64,000 nt of DNA from Gp6-AA40 sp035492455 (GCA_035492455.1 DATJJE010000020.1:1-64000), one strand, 5' to 3'. Positions 32,675 through 41,645 are shown, counted from the stretch's first letter. The notes: generated by a model not told the origin, from the sequence alone. Program-made: numbers and translations.

Positions 32675-34777
32675 CTATCGCTGAATGGCGGCGTGCTTCT
32701 CCTTGAGAGCCGCGAGCACGTTTTCCATCGCGGACTGCACCTCGGCATCGGTAAGCGTTCTGTCGGATGCCCTGAACGTCAGGCGCAATGACAGACTGAC
32801 TTTGCCTTCGGGCACGCCCTTGCCCTGATAGCGATCGAACTCGCGGATGTGCGTCAGCATCGCGGGCGCTGCCTCGCGGATCGTTGCGCGCACGGATTCA
32901 GAGGCGAGCGCCGTATCAATCAGGATGGAGATATCGCGCGTGACCGACGGATAGCGCGGCAGCGGCTCGACCCGTGGTTCATCTCTTGGTGCAATCCCTT
33001 CCGCGGCATCGAGATCGATTTCTGCCACGTACACCGCATCGGGGGCGGGCAAACCGTGCGCTTCCGCGATATTCGGCGACAGCTGACCCATGACGCCAAT
33101 GCGTGTGCCGTTCGCCATGACGGAGGCCGAACGGCCTGGCGCCAGCCATGGCTCACGGTGTTCGCCGGTCGTGACGTTCAGCCGCAGCGCCTCGCCAATC
33201 CGCTCGACGATGCCTTTCATGTCGAAGAAGTCGACGTCTCGCGCCCCCCCACTCCAGTGCTCGTCCGATGCCGCCCCCGTCCACGCACACGCAATCGAAC
33301 GCCGTTCGCCGGTTCCGCGGGAAAAACGGGCACCGATCTCAAACAGGCGGACGTCGCGCTGTTCGCGGCGGCGGTTGTGGGCGACCGCATCGACGAGGCT
33401 GGGCAGCGCGGAGGGACGCAGGACAGCGAAGTTCTCCGACAGCGGATTCGCAATCGGAACCAGCTCGCCTTGCGGCGCGAACGGCGCAGCGGCGGCGGAC
33501 GCAACGAAGCCGAAGGTCATCGCTTCGAAGAACCCGGCGGCGGTCATGACCGTGCGCAAATGCCGCGCGCGTCCAATACGCGGATCGACTGCAGGTGGGG
33601 CAGACGTCAACGCCGGGAACGTCGACGGCAGCTTGTCGAACCCGTAATGGCGCGCCACTTCCTCGATGAGATCGACTTCACGTGTTGCGTCGATACGCCG
33701 CGTCGGCACCGTCACGTCCCATCCGCCATCGTCGGCGACTTCACGCAGGGTGAAACCGAGGCCTTCGAGAATACGCTTCACGTCGGCGTCGGGAACGGCG
33801 GTGCCGAGCAGACCCTGGATTCTGGCGCGCCGCAGCCGCACGGTTCGTGGCTCGATCCGCGTCGGGTAGCGGTCGACGACCGTGCCGCGCGCCTTACCAG
33901 CGCCGATTGTTTCGAGCAGCGCGCAGGCGCGCTCCATGGCGGTGACGGGCAACCGCGGGTCGAGCCCGCGCTCGAACCGCATGCTCGCCTCGGTCTTGAG
34001 CGCCAGCTTCTTGCTCGTCCGGCGCACCGACAACGGGTTGAAGTACGCGCTCTCCAGCACGATGACCGTCGTCGCATCGCCGACCTCGGACTCTGCGCCG
34101 CCCATCACGCCCGCGATGGCAACGGCCCGCTCTGCGTCTGCGATGGCAAGCATGTCGGGCGACAGGTCGCGCATCTGACCGTCGAGGGTCTTGAGGCGCT
34201 CACCTGAATTCGCCGTGCGCACTCGTATCTGCGCACCCGCCAGCTTCGTAAAGTCGAACGCGTGCATCGGCTGTCCCATCTCGAGCAGCACGTAATTGGT
34301 GACGTCGACGATGTTGCTGATCGGACGGACGCCTGCAGCCTGCAGGCGCGCCTGCATCCAGGCAGGTGAACTGCCGACGGTCACGTCAGCGACGGCGCCT
34401 GCATATCGCGGGCAGAGGTCGGCGTTTTCGATGACGACGTCGATGTCGGACTTCTCGACGACCTTCAAGGATGCGAGACGGAGATTCGGACCAGTGGCCT
34501 TACCGTCAGCATTCAGAGGCGAGGACGTTTCGGGTCCGCGAATCGCGGGCCGGCGCATGGGAAGGTTGAAGGCAGTCGCGATCTCGCGCGCCATCCCCAT
34601 CACGCACATGCAGTCGGGACGATTGCCGGTTACCTCGAAATCGATGACCGCATCGCCGCCCCGAAGCACGTCCAACCCTTCCACGGCGAAACCGCGCACG
34701 GACATCGTCTTCGCGATCTCGTCGGCCGACGCGATCACGTCCACGAAGTCACGTACCCAGGACACCAGGACTTTCAT
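32675..34777 (-). CDS. pheT: Phenylalanine--tRNA ligase beta subunit lacking the EMAP-like tRNA-binding domain
   Basis: 700 residues, about 95-100 shorter than E. coli PheT. The N-terminus (MKVLVSWVRDFVDVIASADEIAKTMSVRGFAVEGLDV) runs directly into FEVTGNRPDC, which in E. coli comes after residue 150, so the B2 tRNA-binding (EMAPII-like) domain of about 110 residues is missing. The B3/B4 editing region (NIVDVTNYVLLEMGQPMHAFD), B5 and the C-terminal ferredoxin-fold anticodon-binding domain (RYPSVTRDISILID ... RYQGKGVPEGKVSLSL) are present. It overlaps pheS by 4 bases. Absence of this domain is known in some lineages, so the enzyme is presumed active. Confidence 0.95.
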   Translation of the reverse strand: MKVLVSWVRDFVDVIASADEIAKTMSVRGFAVEGLDVLRGGDAVIDFEVTGNRPDCMCVMGMAREIATAFNLPMRRPAIRGPETSSPLNADGKATGPNLRLASLKVVEKSDIDVVIENADLCPRYAGAVADVTVGSSPAWMQARLQAAGVRPISNIVDVTNYVLLEMGQPMHAFDFTKLAGAQIRVRTANSGERLKTLDGQMRDLSPDMLAIADAERAVAIAGVMGGAESEVGDATTVIVLESAYFNPLSVRRTSKKLALKTEASMRFERGLDPRLPVTAMERACALLETIGAGKARGTVVDRYPTRIEPRTVRLRRARIQGLLGTAVPDADVKRILEGLGFTLREVADDGGWDVTVPTRRIDATREVDLIEEVARHYGFDKLPSTFPALTSAPPAVDPRIGRARHLRTVMTAAGFFEAMTFGFVASAAAAPFAPQGELVPIANPLSENFAVLRPSALPSLVDAVAHNRRREQRDVRLFEIGARFSRGTGERRSIACAWTGAASDEHWSGGARDVDFFDMKGIVERIGEALRLNVTTGEHREPWLAPGRSASVMANGTRIGVMGQLSPNIAEAHGLPAPDAVYVAEIDLDAAEGIAPRDEPRVEPLPRYPSVTRDISILIDTALASESVRATIREAAPAMLTHIREFDRYQGKGVPEGKVSLSLRLTFRASDRTLTDAEVQSAMENVLAALKEKHAAIQR

Positions 34778-35874
34778 ATCGGGAACTGTTCGAGGAACCG
34801 GAGGTCGTTTTCGTAGAACAGACGGATGTCATCCACGCCGTAGCGCAGCATCGCGACCCGTTCCATGCCCATGCCGAACGCGAAGCCGGTTACCTTGTCA
34901 GGGTCGTAGCCGACGGCTTCGAACACCGCTGGATGCACCATCCCGCTGCCGAGAATTTCGAGCCAGCCGGTCTGCTTGCAGGTGCCGCAGCCGGCCCCGC
35001 CGCACGCGCGGCAGCTCACGTCCACTTCGGCCGACGGCTCGGTGTACGGGAAGAAGCTTGGGCGCAGGCGCACCTTTACGTCGCCGCCGAAGAGCGCCCG
35101 CATCATCGCCTCGAGCGTCCCCTTCAAGTCCGCGAGCGTAATCCCCTCGCCGACGACGAGCCCTTCGAACTGCTGGAACATCGGCGTGTGGCTGAGATCG
35201 AGGTTGTCGCGACGATACACGCGGCCAGGGACGATGATGCGGATCGGCGGCGGAAACGTCCGCATGTAGCGGATCTGCATCGCCGAAGTGTGCGTGCGTA
35301 GCAGTGTGGCCGCGCGCACCTGCGCTTCCGGCAGACTGCCCGGTTCCCCTGAAAAGCGGTGTGCGCCCCACGCGCCGCCGACGATCGGCGCATCGAGGTA
35401 GAGCGTGTCCTGCATGTCGCGCGCAGGATGATCGGGCGGCATGTTAAGCGCCTCGAAGTTGTGGAAGTCGTCTTCGACCTCCGGGCCCTCGAGAATCTCG
35501 TAGCCCATGTGCGTGAAGATGTCCTCGACGTCGCGGCGCACGCGCATCAGGGGATGTATACGCCCCATCGGCAGCGTGCGTCCCGGCAGCGTCACGTCGA
35601 CGGCGCCGGCAGGCTGACGCGTGGACTCGAGTGCGACGCGCTTCTCGTCGATCGCCGTTTCGATCTCCGACTTCAGCGTGTTCACCGCCTGGCCGAAATC
35701 GCGGCGCTCGTCGGGCGCGAGCGTCGACAGCGTCTTCATCAGGGCGGTGACCTGGCCGGACTTGCGGCTCAGGAAGGCGTCGTGAAGGGCTTTGAGCGCC
35801 TGTTCGGTGGCGGCCGAAGGGAGCTGCGCGAGAAACGCCTCGCGCACTCCCTGGATAGCGGAGTGATCAGGCAC
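34774..35874 (-). CDS. pheS: Phenylalanine--tRNA ligase alpha subunit
   Basis: 366 residues. An N-terminal coiled coil is followed by the class II core: motif 2 around GRVYRRDNLDLSHTPMFQQFEGL and motif 3 GMGMERVAMLRYGV. CRACGGAGCGTC gives four Cys near the C-terminal third, a putative zinc knuckle seen in part of the family. The GTG at 35874, 8 bases inside the end of rplT, was chosen because MPDHSAIQGVREAF starts the normal N-terminal helix; the longer open frame is Arg-rich antisense-like sequence. It overlaps pheT by 4 bases. Confidence 0.95.
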   Translation of the reverse strand: MPDHSAIQGVREAFLAQLPSAATEQALKALHDAFLSRKSGQVTALMKTLSTLAPDERRDFGQAVNTLKSEIETAIDEKRVALESTRQPAGAVDVTLPGRTLPMGRIHPLMRVRRDVEDIFTHMGYEILEGPEVEDDFHNFEALNMPPDHPARDMQDTLYLDAPIVGGAWGAHRFSGEPGSLPEAQVRAATLLRTHTSAMQIRYMRTFPPPIRIIVPGRVYRRDNLDLSHTPMFQQFEGLVVGEGITLADLKGTLEAMMRALFGGDVKVRLRPSFFPYTEPSAEVDVSCRACGGAGCGTCKQTGWLEILGSGMVHPAVFEAVGYDPDKVTGFAFGMGMERVAMLRYGVDDIRLFYENDLRFLEQFPI

Positions 35875-36238
35875 GTGCTTCGGCGGGAAGCGCGGCCTTG
35901 GCCTGCGCCGCCACCTTGGCAAATGCGGCGGATTGCGTCGCGGCCATGTCCGCGAGCATCTTGCGGTCGAGCGTGACGCCGGCGGCCTTGAGGCCGCGCA
36001 TCAACTGCGAATAGGTGAGGCCGTTCTCGCGCGCCGCGGCGTTGATGCGCACGACCCACAACCGGCGGTACTCGCGCTTCTTGTTCTTGCGGCCGACGAA
36101 CGCGTACTTGCCCGCGGTGTCGACGGCTTCCTTTGCCGCGCGATACAGCTTGCTCTTCGTCTGGTAAAAGCCTTTCGCACGCGACAGCAGCTTCTTCCGC
36201 TTCGCCCGGCGAACTGTTCCTCGTTTCACTCGTGGCAT
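35867..36238 (-). CDS. rplT: 50S ribosomal protein L20
   Basis: 123 residues; the basic N-terminus MPRVKRGTVRRAKRKKLL and the YRRLWVVRINAAAR-NGLTYSQLMRGLKAAGV core are diagnostic. L20 binds 23S rRNA early in large-subunit assembly. It follows rpmI by 8 bases in the conserved infC-rpmI-rplT block and overlaps the pheS start. Confidence 0.98.
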   Translation of the reverse strand: MPRVKRGTVRRAKRKKLLSRAKGFYQTKSKLYRAAKEAVDTAGKYAFVGRKNKKREYRRLWVVRINAAARENGLTYSQLMRGLKAAGVTLDRKMLADMAATQSAAFAKVAAQAKAALPAEARA

Positions 36239-36246
36239 GTTCGTTC

Positions 36247-36444
36247 CTATTTGTACGGAAGCATGAGCTCAAGCTTCGGCGCGTCAGCGTCGGACACCTG
36301 CTCGGTGCCGCGCATGCGGCGCTTCGACTTGGTCGTCTTGCTCGTCAGAATGTGGCGCTTGAACGCCTTGGCCCGCATGATCTTGCCGGTGCCGGTCTTC
36401 TTGAAGCGCTTCGCTGCGCCACGATGTGTTTTCAGTTTCGGCAT
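36247..36444 (-). CDS. rpmI: 50S ribosomal protein L35
   Basis: 65 residues, small and basic, MPKLKTHRGAAKRFKKTGTG at the N-terminus, typical of L35. Between infC and rplT as in most bacteria. Confidence 0.98.
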   Translation of the reverse strand: MPKLKTHRGAAKRFKKTGTGKIMRAKAFKRHILTSKTTKSKRRMRGTEQVSDADAPKLELMLPYK

Positions 36445-36482
36445 TTGTCCATCTGGCGCATCCGACAGGACGCGCCCTCCCG

Positions 36483-37076
36483 CTACTCTTCTACTGGTTC
36501 TGCGACGGCTTCCTGTGCCGCGCGTTTCGGCGCCGACTTGCGTCCTGCGCGCGCGCTCAGAATCACGTGCATCTGGTTGCCTTCCATGCGCGGCGAGGTT
36601 TCGGGCATCGCCACCTCGGAGAGTTCCCCGATGAGACGCTCCAGAATGCGGCGGCCGATGTCCGGATGCGCCATCTCGCGGCCGCGGAAGAAGATCGTCG
36701 CCTTCACCTTGTCGCCCTGGGCGAGGAAGCGCTCGATGTGCTTCTTCTTGAAATCGTAGTCGTGCTCGTCGACCTTCGGGCGGAACTTGATCTCCTTGAC
36801 CTCGATCACCCGCTGGTGTTTCTTCGCCTCACGGCTGCGCTTCTGCTCCTGATACTGGTACTTGCCGAAGTCCATGATTCGGCAGACCGGCGGGACAGCA
36901 GTCGGCGAAATCTCGACGAGGTCGAGCCCCTTCTGCTTGGCGATAGCCAGCGCGGACGGCGGCGGCATGATCCCGAGCTGCTGTCCGTTCTCGTCGATCA
37001 CGCGGATTTCTCGAACACGAATGCGTTCGTTGGTGCGAACGCGATCATCACGTCGGGGCGAACGATCGAAAGCGAT
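36483..37076 (-). CDS. infC: Translation initiation factor IF-3, apparent AUC start
   Basis: The conserved IF-3 sequence extends upstream of the first ATG/GTG of the frame (GTG at 37001): in-frame residues RRDDRVRTNERIRVREIRVIDENG match the universal IF-3 N-terminus. The frame then meets GAGGAGG at 37081-37087, four bases before an ATC codon at 37074-37076 that would begin (M)AFDRSPRRDDR. No ATG, GTG or TTG in this frame lies between the Shine-Dalgarno and the conserved region. This gives 197 residues, two linked domains, normal length. E. coli infC starts at AUU and is repressed by its own product through rejection of that codon, so similar autoregulation is likely. Confidence 0.9.
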   Translation of the reverse strand: MAFDRSPRRDDRVRTNERIRVREIRVIDENGQQLGIMPPPSALAIAKQKGLDLVEISPTAVPPVCRIMDFGKYQYQEQKRSREAKKHQRVIEVKEIKFRPKVDEHDYDFKKKHIERFLAQGDKVKATIFFRGREMAHPDIGRRILERLIGELSEVAMPETSPRMEGNQMHVILSARAGRKSAPKRAAQEAVAEPVEE

Positions 37077-37080
37077 ACTG

Positions 37081-37087
37081 CCTCCTC
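37081..37087 (-). promoter_or_regulatory. Strong Shine-Dalgarno sequence deciding the infC AUC start
   Basis: GAGGAGG on the minus strand, four bases before ATC at 37076. It is the only strong ribosome-binding sequence near the N-terminal IF-3 coding region. Confidence 0.8.
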
Positions 37088-37090
37088 TGG

Positions 37091-37160
37091 CTTAAGCTTC
37101 AGCCTTAGGGCTCAAGCAACTTCCTCGCGGCTTGCGCCCTGAGCCTTGAGTCCTGAGCCC
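37091..37160. repeat. CTCAGG/CTCAAGG phrase repeats at the thrS 3' end
   Basis: Several near copies of the phrase GGCTCAGG / GACTCAAGG / GGCTCAGGGC occur on the minus strand at 37135-37160 and again past the stop at 37091-37117. Confidence 0.55.
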
Positions 37161-39082
37161 AGGTTCTTCGCCGCGATTTCTTCCTTCGCGCTCGCGATGA
37201 ACGCGTCGACGGCGCGCGCCCCGAGGTCGCCCCCGGATCGACTGCGCACCGACACCGTCGCTTCCGCCGCCTCCCGATCCCCAGTCACCAGCATGTAGGG
37301 AATCTTCTGCAGCTGCGCCTCACGGATCTTATAGCCAATCTTCTCCTGCCGATCGTCGAGCTCGACGCGAAGCCCGGCGGCGACAAGCCTGTCGCGCACC
37401 GATGCCGCATACGCCCGGTGACGGTCCGAAATCGGGAGCACGATGGCCTGAACGGGCGCCAGCCAGAGCGGAAATGCGCCCGCGTAATGCTCGATCAGGA
37501 GCGCGATGAACCGCTCGAAACTACCGACGATTGCGCGGTGAATGACGATCGGCCGGTGCTCGGCGTTGTCGGCGCCGATGTATTTCAGGTCGAAGTTCTC
37601 GGGCTGCTGATAATCCAGCTGAATCGTCGCGCACTGCCACTTCCGGCCAATCGCATCCGTGATGTCGAAGTCGATTTTCGGGCCATAGAACGCGCCGTCG
37701 CCCTCGTTCAACGTGTATTCGAGGCCGGCGCGCTGCAGGGCCGCCTTGAGCTGCGCTTCGGCGTCATTCCACGTCGCAATCTCCCCGAGGAACTCCTCCG
37801 GCCGCGTGGATAGCTTGGCCGTGAACGCCAGCCCGAAGTCGCCGTACACCCGCTGCACGAGTCGAATGAGCCGCTCGATCTCCTCGCCGATCTGCTCCTG
37901 CGTGACGAAGCAATGCGCATCGTCCTGCGAGAACTGGCGGACACGCGTCAGGCCGGAGAGCACGCCGGACGCTTCATTGCGATGCAGCGGCGTCTGCTCA
38001 TGAAAGCGCACGGGCAGATCGCGATAACTGTGCGTCATGCTCGCGTACATGAGGAAGTGTCCCGGGCAGTTCATCGGCTTCAGACTCATCGTCTCGCCTT
38101 CCGATTCGATGAGGAACATGTTCTGCCGGTAGTGCTTCCAGTGCCCCGACTGCTCCCACAGCGCCTTGTTGAACATCAGCGGCGCCTTCACCTCGACATA
38201 GCCGGCCGGGAACAGCACCTCGCGCATGTAGTTCGCGAGCGTGTTGTAGAGCGTCGTGCCGTTGTGGAACCAGAACGCCGAGCCAGGCGCCCACGGGTGG
38301 AACATGAACAGGCCGAGCTCTTTTCCGAGCTTTCGGTGGTCGCGCTTCTTCGCTTCCTCGATCTGCGTGAGATACGCCTTCAGCTCCTTATCCGATGCAA
38401 ACGCCGTCCCGTAGATGCGCTGCATCGGTGCGTTGCGCGCATCTCCTTTCCAGTACGCGTTTGACGTCGAGAGGAGCTTGAACGCCTTGAGCTTGCTCGT
38501 GCTTGGGACGTGCGGCCCGACGCAGAAGTCGACGAACGTCTCCCTGTCCTTGATGGTGTAGCAGGAGACTTCCGTCTGACCCTCGGTCTTCTCTTCGATC
38601 AGCTGCACCTTCAGCGGCTCGCCGCGGCTGGCGAAAAACTTCTTTGCTTCTTCGCGCGGCCACATCTGCCGCTCGTACGGCAGGTCCTGCTGGGCGAGCT
38701 CGCGCATCTTCGCTTCGATGCGATCGAGATCCTCAGGCACGAACGGTCGATCGACAATGAAGTCGTAGAAGAAGCCTTCGTCGGTCGCAGGACCGATGCC
38801 GCACTGTGCGCCGGGAAACAGGTTCGTGACTGCGGCGGCCATCAGGTGCGCGGTGCTGTGTCGCAACAGCGGCAACGCTTCGGCGTTCTTGTCCGTGACG
38901 ATGCGGACCGCGGAATCCTTTGCGAGCGGATAGGACAGGTCCACGAGCTTGCCATCGACCACTGCGGCGTACGCCGCCTTGGCGAGACCAGGAGAGATCT
39001 CTGCCGCGACGTCGCGGACAGGCGTGCCCGCGGATACAGCGCGACTGGATCCGTCCGGTAGCGTGATCGTGACCTGACTCAT
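37112..39082 (-). CDS. thrS: Threonine--tRNA ligase
   Basis: 656 residues with TGS domain (residues 1-65), SAD editing domain (HSTAHLMAAAVTNLFPGAQ), catalytic core (MNCPGHFLMY, RFHEQTPLHRNEASGVLSGLTRVRQFSQDDAHCF) and C-terminal anticodon-binding domain. It is the first gene of thrS-infC-rpmI-rplT-pheS-pheT. The last about 17 residues (NLGSGLKAQGASREEVA) are encoded by a CTCAAGG/CTCAGG phrase repeat beyond the normal end of the domain, so the original stop was probably displaced. Confidence 0.97.
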   Translation of the reverse strand: MSQVTITLPDGSSRAVSAGTPVRDVAAEISPGLAKAAYAAVVDGKLVDLSYPLAKDSAVRIVTDKNAEALPLLRHSTAHLMAAAVTNLFPGAQCGIGPATDEGFFYDFIVDRPFVPEDLDRIEAKMRELAQQDLPYERQMWPREEAKKFFASRGEPLKVQLIEEKTEGQTEVSCYTIKDRETFVDFCVGPHVPSTSKLKAFKLLSTSNAYWKGDARNAPMQRIYGTAFASDKELKAYLTQIEEAKKRDHRKLGKELGLFMFHPWAPGSAFWFHNGTTLYNTLANYMREVLFPAGYVEVKAPLMFNKALWEQSGHWKHYRQNMFLIESEGETMSLKPMNCPGHFLMYASMTHSYRDLPVRFHEQTPLHRNEASGVLSGLTRVRQFSQDDAHCFVTQEQIGEEIERLIRLVQRVYGDFGLAFTAKLSTRPEEFLGEIATWNDAEAQLKAALQRAGLEYTLNEGDGAFYGPKIDFDITDAIGRKWQCATIQLDYQQPENFDLKYIGADNAEHRPIVIHRAIVGSFERFIALLIEHYAGAFPLWLAPVQAIVLPISDRHRAYAASVRDRLVAAGLRVELDDRQEKIGYKIREAQLQKIPYMLVTGDREAAEATVSVRSRSGGDLGARAVDAFIASAKEEIAAKNLGSGLKAQGASREEVA

Positions 39083-39156
39083 TGAATCTTACGGGGACCT
39101 TTTCGCAGTCCGCCTTCGCGGCTTCGCCGCTTCGGCAGCCACGCGTGAGCGAAGGC

Positions 39157-39233
39157 TGGTAGGCGCGGGTGGACTCGAACCACTGACCTCCTCCGTGTCA
39201 GGGAGGCGCTCTAACCAACTGAGCTACGCGCCT
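39157..39233 (-). tRNA. tRNA-Val (GAC anticodon)
   Basis: A 77-base cloverleaf on the minus strand: acceptor AGGCGCG/CGCGCCT, D arm GCTCAGTTGGTTAGAGC, anticodon stem CCTCC/GGAGG around loop CTGACAC (anticodon GAC), T loop TTCGAGT, discriminator A and encoded CCA. It lies between thrS and the S41-like gene. Confidence 0.95.
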
Positions 39234-39320
39234 ATCTGTTGCGAATTCAGGCTTTAACCCGAACGGCCAGTATACATCAGCGATCCAGTCGTTCGGAACG
39301 TTCGAACCGTTCGCTTCGCT

Positions 39321-40484
39321 CTAGGCGGCCTTCTTTTGTGAGAAGTACTCCAACGCCTTTTGCAGGGTTGGATCGGTCGTCGGTGCTGGCGTACCGAACT
39401 CGACGTCAGGCTCGTCGACTGGCACTTCGGGCTGCAGACCCTTTTCGTGGATTGCGTTGCCGTTGGGCGCGGCATATCGCATGTAGGAAAGCAGCATGGC
39501 GCTGCCATCCGGCAGTTTCACCAGCTTCTGCTTGGCCGCGCTGCCGATGGTGTGCTCGCCGATCATTTCCGCACGCTTGTTGCCATCGAGTGCGGCGGCA
39601 AACACTTCGCCCGCACGCGCGGTGCTCTGATCGACCAGCAGCACGACGGGTGCGGTGATGGCCCCGTCACCGTTCTGCGCAGCCACCGTTTCCTTGTTCG
39701 TCTTTGTCTCGCGGACAACCAGCGTTCCCGTCTTTACGAACAGCCGCGCCGCCGCAACGCCATCGTCCAGATCGCCGCGCGTGGCGCCGCGCAGATCAAT
39801 GATGTAGCGCGCGGCACCGGTCTTGGCGAGCGCATCGACAGCTTGCTTCACCTGCACGGGCGCGCGTCTGCTGAACTCGACGATGTGGATATACCCCGTC
39901 GTGGCGTCCGCCATCTTCGACGTCAGCTCGGTGGCGGGTATGCGTTCGCGGTTGAGATCAATTTCGTGAGGGTCCGCCGCGTTCCCCCTGATGATGAGCA
40001 GCGAGACCTTGCTGCCCGGCTGACCATGCAGCAGACGATCGCCTTCGAAAATCGAGATGTCTTTGGTGGACCGCTTGTCGATTGCGCGGATGAAGTCGCC
40101 GCTGCGCAGCCCCGCCTTCGCGGCCGGCGATCCGTCACGGACGGAGATCACGCGCAAGTAGTATTGACGGCTCAATTCGACGCCGATGTCGGCGGGGGCG
40201 ACCGGCGCATTCGTTTCGTACGCAGATGCGACGTTCGCGGGAAGAAATCCGCTGTCCGCATCGAGATTGTCGGCCAGGCCGTTCATCGCGCCGCGCATGG
40301 CCTTCTTCACGTCCACTTCCTCGACGTAGTTATTGAGCACGAGCGAGACGACGTCTTCGAACACGCGGAGGTGCTGGTAGGTGTCGTCCTTGGCCATCAC
40401 CTGGCCGAGGTAACCACCGATGATCGCGAAGACGATGACCGGCGTCGAGATGAGAAGCACCCAGAGGCGCGTACGGGATGTCAT
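39321..40484 (-). CDS. S41 (C-terminal processing) peptidase-like protein, active-site residues not conserved
   Basis: 387 residues. A membrane or signal segment (residues 8-28) precedes a PDZ domain (about 95-170, VSVRDGSPAAKAGLRSGDFI) and an S41 fold. Active CtpA enzymes have a SASASE motif with the nucleophile and FGKG with the base. Here the matching stretches read STARAGE (287-293) and TIGSAAKQ (312-319), so both the Ser nucleophile and the Lys appear replaced. It may be a scaffold or use other residues. It lies 75 bases after the EnvC-like gene on the same strand, a pairing common for cell-wall remodelling genes. Confidence 0.85.
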   Translation of the reverse strand: MTSRTRLWVLLISTPVIVFAIIGGYLGQVMAKDDTYQHLRVFEDVVSLVLNNYVEEVDVKKAMRGAMNGLADNLDADSGFLPANVASAYETNAPVAPADIGVELSRQYYLRVISVRDGSPAAKAGLRSGDFIRAIDKRSTKDISIFEGDRLLHGQPGSKVSLLIIRGNAADPHEIDLNRERIPATELTSKMADATTGYIHIVEFSRRAPVQVKQAVDALAKTGAARYIIDLRGATRGDLDDGVAAARLFVKTGTLVVRETKTNKETVAAQNGDGAITAPVVLLVDQSTARAGEVFAAALDGNKRAEMIGEHTIGSAAKQKLVKLPDGSAMLLSYMRYAAPNGNAIHEKGLQPEVPVDEPDVEFGTPAPTTDPTLQKALEYFSQKKAA

Positions 40485-40494
40485 CTAACGAAAC

Positions 40495-40556
40495 TCCCAA
40501 CTGCCAACTCCCATATCCAACCCCAGCCTCTTGGCAGTTGGTAGTTGGAAGTTGCG
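40495..40556. repeat. Inverted AACTGCCAACTCCC-phrase repeat between EnvC-like and S41 genes
   Basis: CCCAACTGCCAACTCCC is answered by GGCAGTTGGTAGTTGGAAGT on the other side of a 20-base loop, giving an imperfect hairpin of short phrases. It could attenuate transcription between the two genes. Confidence 0.6.
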
Positions 40557-40559
40557 CGT

Positions 40560-41645
40560 TTACCGTGGCTTAAGCCATTGTATGGGATCGACCGAACGGC
40601 CGTCGACGCGCAACTCGAAATAGAGGGCGGCAGGGCCGGCAGGAGCCGCTCCGACGCGGCCCAGCTCTGTGCCGGCGTCGACCTGCTGACCGCGGGACAC
40701 GGAAATCGACGCCATATAGCCATACAGCGAATAGTAATTGCCGCCGTGGTCGAGGATGACCAGGTTGCCGAAGCCGGTGAACGCGTCGGCGTAGTCGACG
40801 GCGCCGGGATGAACCGCGACGACCGGGGCCCCTTCAGGCGCGGCTATTTCGATGCCGTTTCGTGCACGCGTGAAACGGCCGGCGACCGGCCAGTCGAGGG
40901 CGCCCCGAAATGAGGCGAGTGGCAGGGACACCGGTTCGACCGGGCGTCCCGCTGCGGCATTCGCCAGCTGTTCGCGCAGCCGCTGATACGCGACGTCGAG
41001 CTCGCCGGCAAGCTGCGCGGTCAGGTCGCGGCGTTGATCGATTTGCGCAATGAGAGCTTCCCGCGCGGCGACCGCGCGCTGAGCGTCGACGCGTGCGCCG
41101 TCAGCTTGCTTTGCCGCCGCCTCGAGCTCGTGCGTGCGCCGCTCCATCTCGTCGCGCTGCTGTCGCAGCTCCATGAGCGTGCGGCGATGCGCGGCGATCC
41201 TCTGGTCGTTGATAGTGGTGAGGGCTGCAACGCCGCGCATCGCGCGCCCGAAGTCGCGAAGTCCACGCACATCAAACAGCATCCGCGCATAGCCGCCGCG
41301 GCCGCGCTTGTAAATATCAACAAGCCTCACCCTGAGATCCGGCAGCTGCGATTCGCGCTGCCGTTCGAGCGCGGTCAGTTGTTGCGTGGTCTGCTGCAGA
41401 GCCGTCTGCGCCGATGTCACCGCCGCGTCGGCCGCCTTCAGCTGCTCGGCGGCGATGTCGCGACGAATCTCGAGCTGGCGCAGATCGCCGAGGAGCGTTC
41501 GCGATTGCCCCGCGAGCTTGTCGGCTTCCGCCTGCAGGGCACGTACGCGTTCGTTCACACGTCGCGCCGTAGCGTCCGGTGTCTGCGCCGCAGCGGCCGT
41601 GGTGATCACGATCACCGGCAGCAGGACAAGCGGGCCGAACCTCAT
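40560..41645 (-). CDS. EnvC-like murein hydrolase activator (coiled coil plus degenerate LytM)
   Basis: 361 residues. A signal peptide is followed by two long coiled-coil segments (about 25-105 and 150-235) and a C-terminal LytM/M23 domain. The zinc ligands of active M23 peptidases are lost: RARNGIEIA replaces H-x-GxD, YGYM replaces YGHL and ALYFELR replaces LHFE. This combination is typical of EnvC/NlpD, which do not cut peptidoglycan but activate amidases at the division site under FtsEX control. ATG 41645 and GTG 41648 are both possible. TATACT ends 9 bases before the ATG, without a Shine-Dalgarno sequence. Divergent from ruvX. Confidence 0.88.
   Translation of the reverse strand: MRFGPLVLLPVIVITTAAAAQTPDATARRVNERVRALQAEADKLAGQSRTLLGDLRQLEIRRDIAAEQLKAADAAVTSAQTALQQTTQQLTALERQRESQLPDLRVRLVDIYKRGRGGYARMLFDVRGLRDFGRAMRGVAALTTINDQRIAAHRRTLMELRQQRDEMERRTHELEAAAKQADGARVDAQRAVAAREALIAQIDQRRDLTAQLAGELDVAYQRLREQLANAAAGRPVEPVSLPLASFRGALDWPVAGRFTRARNGIEIAAPEGAPVVAVHPGAVDYADAFTGFGNLVILDHGGNYYSLYGYMASISVSRGQQVDAGTELGRVGAAPAGPAALYFELRVDGRSVDPIQWLKPR

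Noticed and set aside
32849..34207. 452-codon plus-strand frame across pheT
   Set aside because: Antisense shadow of pheT with no recognisable domain.
39360..40544. 394-codon plus-strand frame across the S41-like gene
   Set aside because: Antisense shadow; the minus-strand protein has a signal segment, PDZ and S41 fold.
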